This document shows, piece after piece, positions 5,488 through 8,157 of a stretch of DNA of 8,157 nucleotides (its first letter is position 1; every line of letters begins with the position of its first letter). Origin of the DNA: Solobacterium sp. (GTDB taxonomy: Bacteria; Bacillota_I; Bacilli_A; Erysipelotrichales; Erysipelotrichaceae). Below the pieces are notes generated by a model. That model was not told where the DNA came from. It was given only the letters and a program-made list of their open reading frames with translations, and ran no database searches. A program made the translations under genes and the position numbers. The stretch is from NCBI GenBank assembly GCA_016291725.1, contig JAEEYJ010000067.1, positions 1-8,157 of the forward strand, given 5' to 3'.

Positions 5488-5820
5488 ATGAAGCGATGGA
5501 AGCGTTTATTCCTGCTGGCTGTACTGATGGCAGCCTGCAGTACAGAGGATAATACTGGAATACAGCAGGAAGCCATGGACAGTACATTGACGGAAGATCT
5601 GCAGGCACTGTTCGATCAGGCTGCTGAGGGACTGATCGGTGTCCGGTATATCCCCGAAGAGCTGCTGGGGACAGACTGCGGCGGGCAATACCGCTTTCTC
5701 TGTGAAAAGCAGCGGATCGGAATGATCCTGAGTACACAGAAGGAATACAGCATTGTTACGGTATGTGAAGGTCAGGAAGGAAATCCAGTGATCGTGGATA
5801 TCCAGGATACTGAAAAGTAA
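5488..5820 (+). CDS. Small predicted lipoprotein, 110 residues, function unknown
   Basis: The N-terminus MKRWKRLFLLAVLMAAC is a short lipoprotein signal: positive residues, a hydrophobic core, and Cys17 as the likely lipidation site. Met at -3 is slightly unusual. The mature part holds an amphipathic helix (about 34-50) and then a compact segment with GVRYIPEELLG, a Cys pair in DCGGQYRFLC (about residues 63-72), and beta-strand-like sequence ending in PVIVDIQD. From memory this resembles the small helix-plus-sheet modules seen in exported proteins of gut Bacillota (GVxYxPxxxLGxQ...GTNyxFLC), but I cannot verify that. AGAGG (5478-5482) lies 5 bases before the ATG. The gene stands alone on the plus strand, closed by a strong terminator, and diverges from murI. 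Confidence 0.75.
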   Translation: MKRWKRLFLLAVLMAACSTEDNTGIQQEAMDSTLTEDLQALFDQAAEGLIGVRYIPEELLGTDCGGQYRFLCEKQRIGMILSTQKEYSIVTVCEGQEGNPVIVDIQDTEK

Positions 5821-5860
5821 AAGGCATGATGCTCTGCCGGGCGCCATGCCTTTTCTTTTA
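5812..5860. terminator. Bidirectional terminator between the small lipoprotein and the esterase operon
   Basis: AAAAGGCATG (5819-5828) pairs with CATGCCTTTT (5845-5854), 10 bp. On the plus strand TTTTCTTTTA follows; on the minus strand TTTTACTTTTC follows. It overlaps the stop codon of the plus-strand gene and ends at the stop codon of the minus-strand gene, so it serves both convergent units. Confidence 0.9.
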
Positions 5861-6517
5861 CCCAAGAATGGACTTGATTTCTCCATACATCAGGCCTGCC
5901 ATCCTTGCATGTCCTTCTTCGTTCATGTGGACGCAGTCAGCCGGATCCGCGGTAATCAGGGCACCGGTATCCACGAAGTGCACACCGGCCCGGGCAGCAG
6001 CTTCCCTGTAGTATCCTGCAAGTTCTCTGTCCCGTGCTACGGATGAACGGTCAAACTCTGTGCATGACCAGGTTTCCTCAATGGTTTCACCAAGATGCGG
6101 CGGGGCAGCGATCAGAATCTCCGGATCTGCACCGTCCGGTCCGTATCCTGCGCCTTTGATCTTTCTGATCAAACGGTCGATGCCGTGCGCAATGACATAG
6201 GGCGGCAGATTGATGGTGAACTTGGTATCGTTTGTTCCGAGCATGATGATGACAAGGTCCACCGGAGTCTGGATTTCCAGACAGATTCCGATCTCCTGAA
6301 GACCGCTCCGGTTCTCCTCCATCGGGCACTCAAACGCTGTCGTACGCCCGTTGAGGCCTTCCTCTACGATACGGTATGCCGGACCCAGCTTCTCCTGCAG
6401 AACACCCGGCCACCGGACATCCCACGGGAAGCGGTTGGCAGCTGTGATGAACGGTTCCTCTTTTTTCGGCATGTATCCCCAGGTGTTGGAATCACCGAAG
6501 CAGACAATTGTTTTCAT
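5858..6517 (-). CDS. SGNH/GDSL hydrolase (arylesterase / acyltransferase type)
   Basis: This 219-residue protein is expected to hydrolyse an ester or move an acyl group by a Ser-Asp-His triad. Block I is FGDSNTWGY with Ser10 as nucleophile, the block II Gly is in GLNGRTT (54-60), block III is MLGTNDTKF (92-100), and block V is DPADCVHMNEEGH with Asp194 and His197. Spacing and the RWPGVL and EEGLNGRTT stretches match the Mycobacterium smegmatis arylesterase/acyltransferase group closely. The frame is open further upstream, but ATG at 6515-6517 has GGAGGAG (6525-6531) 7 bases before it and gives the canonical MKTIVCFGDSN start. There is no signal peptide, so it is cytoplasmic. It is the last gene of the operon, 25 bases after the cupin gene. 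The substrate is unknown. Confidence 0.92.
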   Translation of the reverse strand: MKTIVCFGDSNTWGYMPKKEEPFITAANRFPWDVRWPGVLQEKLGPAYRIVEEGLNGRTTAFECPMEENRSGLQEIGICLEIQTPVDLVIIMLGTNDTKFTINLPPYVIAHGIDRLIRKIKGAGYGPDGADPEILIAAPPHLGETIEETWSCTEFDRSSVARDRELAGYYREAAARAGVHFVDTGALITADPADCVHMNEEGHARMAGLMYGEIKSILG

Positions 6518-6542
6518 ATACTTTCTCCTCCATGAATCCGGT

Positions 6543-6977
6543 TCAACGGTAGGCACCGTTGTTGTAGTGGCTGTCCGTGACGACGGAGAAGTGGAAGATC
6601 GGCCGGTCTGCACGGTGAATATGGATGGCGTGCGGCAGGCAGGGCGGTACAAAGATCAAGCAGGAACGGTCAACCTTGTGCGGCTCTCCGTCCAGATCGA
6701 CCTGCACTTCACCATGAAGATCGTTGGGATTGTCCGGATCCGTACCGAAGAAGCCGATGATCTCTGCGCAATCATGGGAATGCTCAGGAAACACCGGATC
6801 CTTGTCCGGAACACTGCAGTACCAGGATGTGTTCATCTGGAACGCACCCGGTACAACATCGTCATCAATCCACAGAATACGTTTGGCAAAGCTGTTGTAG
6901 AGTTTCCGGAATTCCGGAGTCATCTCCGGTTCCTTCTTCAGTTCCGTTACGATGAGATGGGAATAGCGCTCAGTCAT
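6543..6977 (-). CDS. Cupin-domain protein, 144 residues
   Basis: A single-domain cupin barrel is predicted. Motif 1 is PEHSHDCAEIIGFFG, giving His66, His68 and Glu72 as metal ligands in HxHxxxE spacing. Motif 2 is FVPPCLPHAIHIH with His116 as the fourth ligand. About 60 residues precede motif 1, more than in minimal cupins. The stretch GTDPDNPNDLHGEVQVDLDGE forms the usual inter-motif region and carries more acidic residues than usual. Such proteins may be enzymes (dioxygenase, isomerase) or small-molecule sensors, and nothing here decides between them. ATG at 6975-6977 has AGGAGGG (6985-6991) 7 bases upstream. It starts 21 bases after the nitrogenase-like gene and ends 25 bases before the esterase gene, so one transcript is likely. 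Confidence 0.85.
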   Translation of the reverse strand: MTERYSHLIVTELKKEPEMTPEFRKLYNSFAKRILWIDDDVVPGAFQMNTSWYCSVPDKDPVFPEHSHDCAEIIGFFGTDPDNPNDLHGEVQVDLDGEPHKVDRSCLIFVPPCLPHAIHIHRADRPIFHFSVVTDSHYNNGAYR

Positions 6978-6998
6978 AGTGGTTCCCTCCTGCTTTCA

Positions 6999-8012
6999 TT
7001 ATATCAGGAGCGATGCGATTGTATCTGTATCCAGTGGATCAATCTCCGAGCGGAAGATGCCGCCCGATACGGATACCGATGGCATCGGAATGAAGTTCCC
7101 TTTGACCATCGGCCGGAAACAAGGATCCGCAATGACATTGTCATAGCGGGCAAGGAGGGCACGGATTTCATCCTCGTCCCGTGTATGGTGCTTCGCTGTT
7201 CCTTCGGAGGAGAAAAGATCCAGCGCATCAGCGTTTCCCAGTGCATCCGCCAGGCTCTGCGCCCGGATATCTTCTCCGACAACCAGCAGGGACCGGTGTT
7301 CCTTATACGCCTGCTTCAGCGGCAGACCGACCGTGTACGGAATGCCGTATTCTTTCTCCAGGTACCGGGCAGCCGGCAGTCCGCAGGCAGAGACAACAAC
7401 AGCGTCCGCGGCATTCTGGGCATTCTTCAGATCATCCATTGTACAGTCAAAGCTGAGGCAGGCTCTGAGGTCCGGAAACAGTTCCTTGACCCTGCGTGTT
7501 TCTTCCACGCCGTTGTCGTCCATCGGCAGAAGCCCCAGCACCAGCGTACCGCTGTTTTCTGTCTTTCTGCCGCAGAAGCGCTGCACCATTGCCAGCATCG
7601 TCCGGGCAGCTCCTTCGCTGCAGGTGCCGATTCCGTTGCAGTCAAAGCCGAAGGAAGGGATGCCGCTGCGGGTTTCCGTCTCTGCCGCAATCCCGGTGAA
7701 ATCCGTACCGACGATCATCGGAACGGAACTGCCGACATAGGCAATGAAGGAGGGATGCAGCAGATCCGCAGCCTTCAGCGCCTTGTCGATCAGCACATCA
7801 TCATTGCCCATAACAGCATCGATTTCATTCAGCCCGCTGCAGAAAACATACCCTGGCCGTTCATGCCACCGTGGTTCATCAAATGATACATAGTTGACCG
7901 TGCAGCCTGTGGCATCGTGGATGAGTACCAGACCGCCCAGTTCATACAACACTTCACAGGCTCCGGCATAGTCCGGAGCCAGAGGCGGCAGGGTCAGATA
8001 GAGGTCCTTCAT
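6999..8012 (-). CDS. Nitrogenase component-1-like protein (short NifD/NifK/NifE-related)
   Basis: This 337-residue protein resembles the oxidoreductase/nitrogenase component 1 family, which binds metal clusters and carries out low-potential reductions (nitrogenase, protochlorophyllide and chlorin reductases, coenzyme F430 synthesis). Signs are GACEVLYELGGLVLIHDATGC near the N-terminus (Cys19, Cys37), FCSGLNEIDAVMGN (57-70, with Cys58), and a GSSVPMIVGTDFTGIAAE block (94-111) equivalent to the TTCxxEVIGDD region. It is much shorter than NifD or NifK (about 450-520), and Ser95/Ser96 occupy the place of the third conserved Cys. Full nitrogenase function is therefore unlikely. ATG at 8010-8012 has AAGGAGG (8020-8026) 7 bases upstream and overlaps the preceding stop as ATGA, which implies translational coupling and perhaps a heteromeric complex. 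The reaction is unknown. Confidence 0.8.
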   Translation of the reverse strand: MKDLYLTLPPLAPDYAGACEVLYELGGLVLIHDATGCTVNYVSFDEPRWHERPGYVFCSGLNEIDAVMGNDDVLIDKALKAADLLHPSFIAYVGSSVPMIVGTDFTGIAAETETRSGIPSFGFDCNGIGTCSEGAARTMLAMVQRFCGRKTENSGTLVLGLLPMDDNGVEETRRVKELFPDLRACLSFDCTMDDLKNAQNAADAVVVSACGLPAARYLEKEYGIPYTVGLPLKQAYKEHRSLLVVGEDIRAQSLADALGNADALDLFSSEGTAKHHTRDEDEIRALLARYDNVIADPCFRPMVKGNFIPMPSVSVSGGIFRSEIDPLDTDTIASLLI

Positions 8013-8157
8013 TTCTTTGCCTCCTTCCTTACCTGTGCAGAGGATTTCCGGCGGTGATAGGCGTCCAGGATCCGTTCCGCAAGCCTCCGGAGCCCGTAGT
8101 GACCCCACTCCCCGTTGTCGTAGAACTGATTTACCGTGGCACAGGCCCCTTCGAAGG
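8009..8157 (-). CDS. 3' end of an upstream gene, probably another nitrogenase component-1-like protein
   Basis: Only the last 48 codons are inside the window, starting FEGACATVNQFYDNGEWGHY and closing with TGA at 8009-8011, which overlaps the next start as ATGA. The FEGA followed by a helical stretch resembles the GYEGAxxLV ending of component-1 proteins such as NifK and its relatives. Component-1 subunits are commonly encoded as adjacent pairs, which fits the coupling seen here. The tail is rich in Lys and Arg. With so little sequence the assignment is tentative; the alternative is the C-terminus of an accessory or NifH-like subunit. Confidence 0.6.
   Translation of the reverse strand, partial: FEGACATVNQFYDNGEWGHYGLRRLAERILDAYHRRKSSAQVRKEAKK

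Noticed and set aside
6998..7007. Extended -10 sequence TGATATAAT on the minus strand before the cupin gene
   Set aside because: It overlaps the stop codon of the upstream gene, has no -35, and the 21-base gap already fits one operon. An internal promoter is possible but not supported.
6351..7886. A 511-codon open frame on the plus strand
   Set aside because: It runs antisense through the esterase, cupin and nitrogenase-like genes, ignores their boundaries, and has no motif of its own.
1..8157. CRISPR arrays, insertion sequences, tRNA or rRNA genes
   Set aside because: No regularly spaced repeats, transposase motifs, terminal inverted repeats, or tRNA/rRNA signatures were seen on either strand.

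Overview
The window looks like chromosomal DNA of a low-to-mid GC Bacillota (Firmicutes), probably a gut or rumen Clostridia or Erysipelotrichia relative. The reasons are two T-box leaders, strong AGGAGG-type ribosome binding sites, sigma-A style promoters, intrinsic terminators with U tracts, and lipobox lipoproteins. The genus cannot be named from the sequence alone. Most genes lie on the minus strand; two small genes lie on the plus strand.

Left part (1-2669, amino-acid acquisition under tRNA control). The window opens inside an M20 amidohydrolase gene (minus strand). A T-box leader precedes it, and its specifier loop reads UGG (Trp). A divergent 108-residue hypothetical gene follows on the plus strand. 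It converges, through a shared hairpin, on an orphan family-3 amino-acid-binding lipoprotein gene (minus strand). That gene has its own T-box leader, whose specifier I read as CGC (Arg). Between the second T-box terminator and the lipoprotein gene lies a well-initiated 25-codon ORF that starts Met-Glu-Arg-Arg-Arg and overlaps the lipoprotein start as ATGA.

Middle part (2670-5820). An M14 zinc carboxypeptidase gene (minus) sits behind a perfect TATAAT -10 box embedded in inverted repeats. Upstream of it is glutamate racemase (murI, minus) with its own terminator. A small lipoprotein gene of unknown function (plus) diverges from murI across a 104-base spacer that holds a 12-base palindrome.

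Right part (5819-8157). A minus-strand operon of at least four genes enters from the right edge. It holds the 3' end of a gene probably encoding a nitrogenase component-1-like protein, a second and short nitrogenase component-1-like protein that starts by ATGA overlap, a cupin, and an SGNH/GDSL esterase. It ends at a bidirectional terminator shared with the small lipoprotein gene.

The two regions of most interest are the pair of T-box controlled peptide and amino-acid salvage genes with different predicted amino-acid specificities, and the nitrogenase-like operon with its cupin and esterase partners, whose function I cannot assign.
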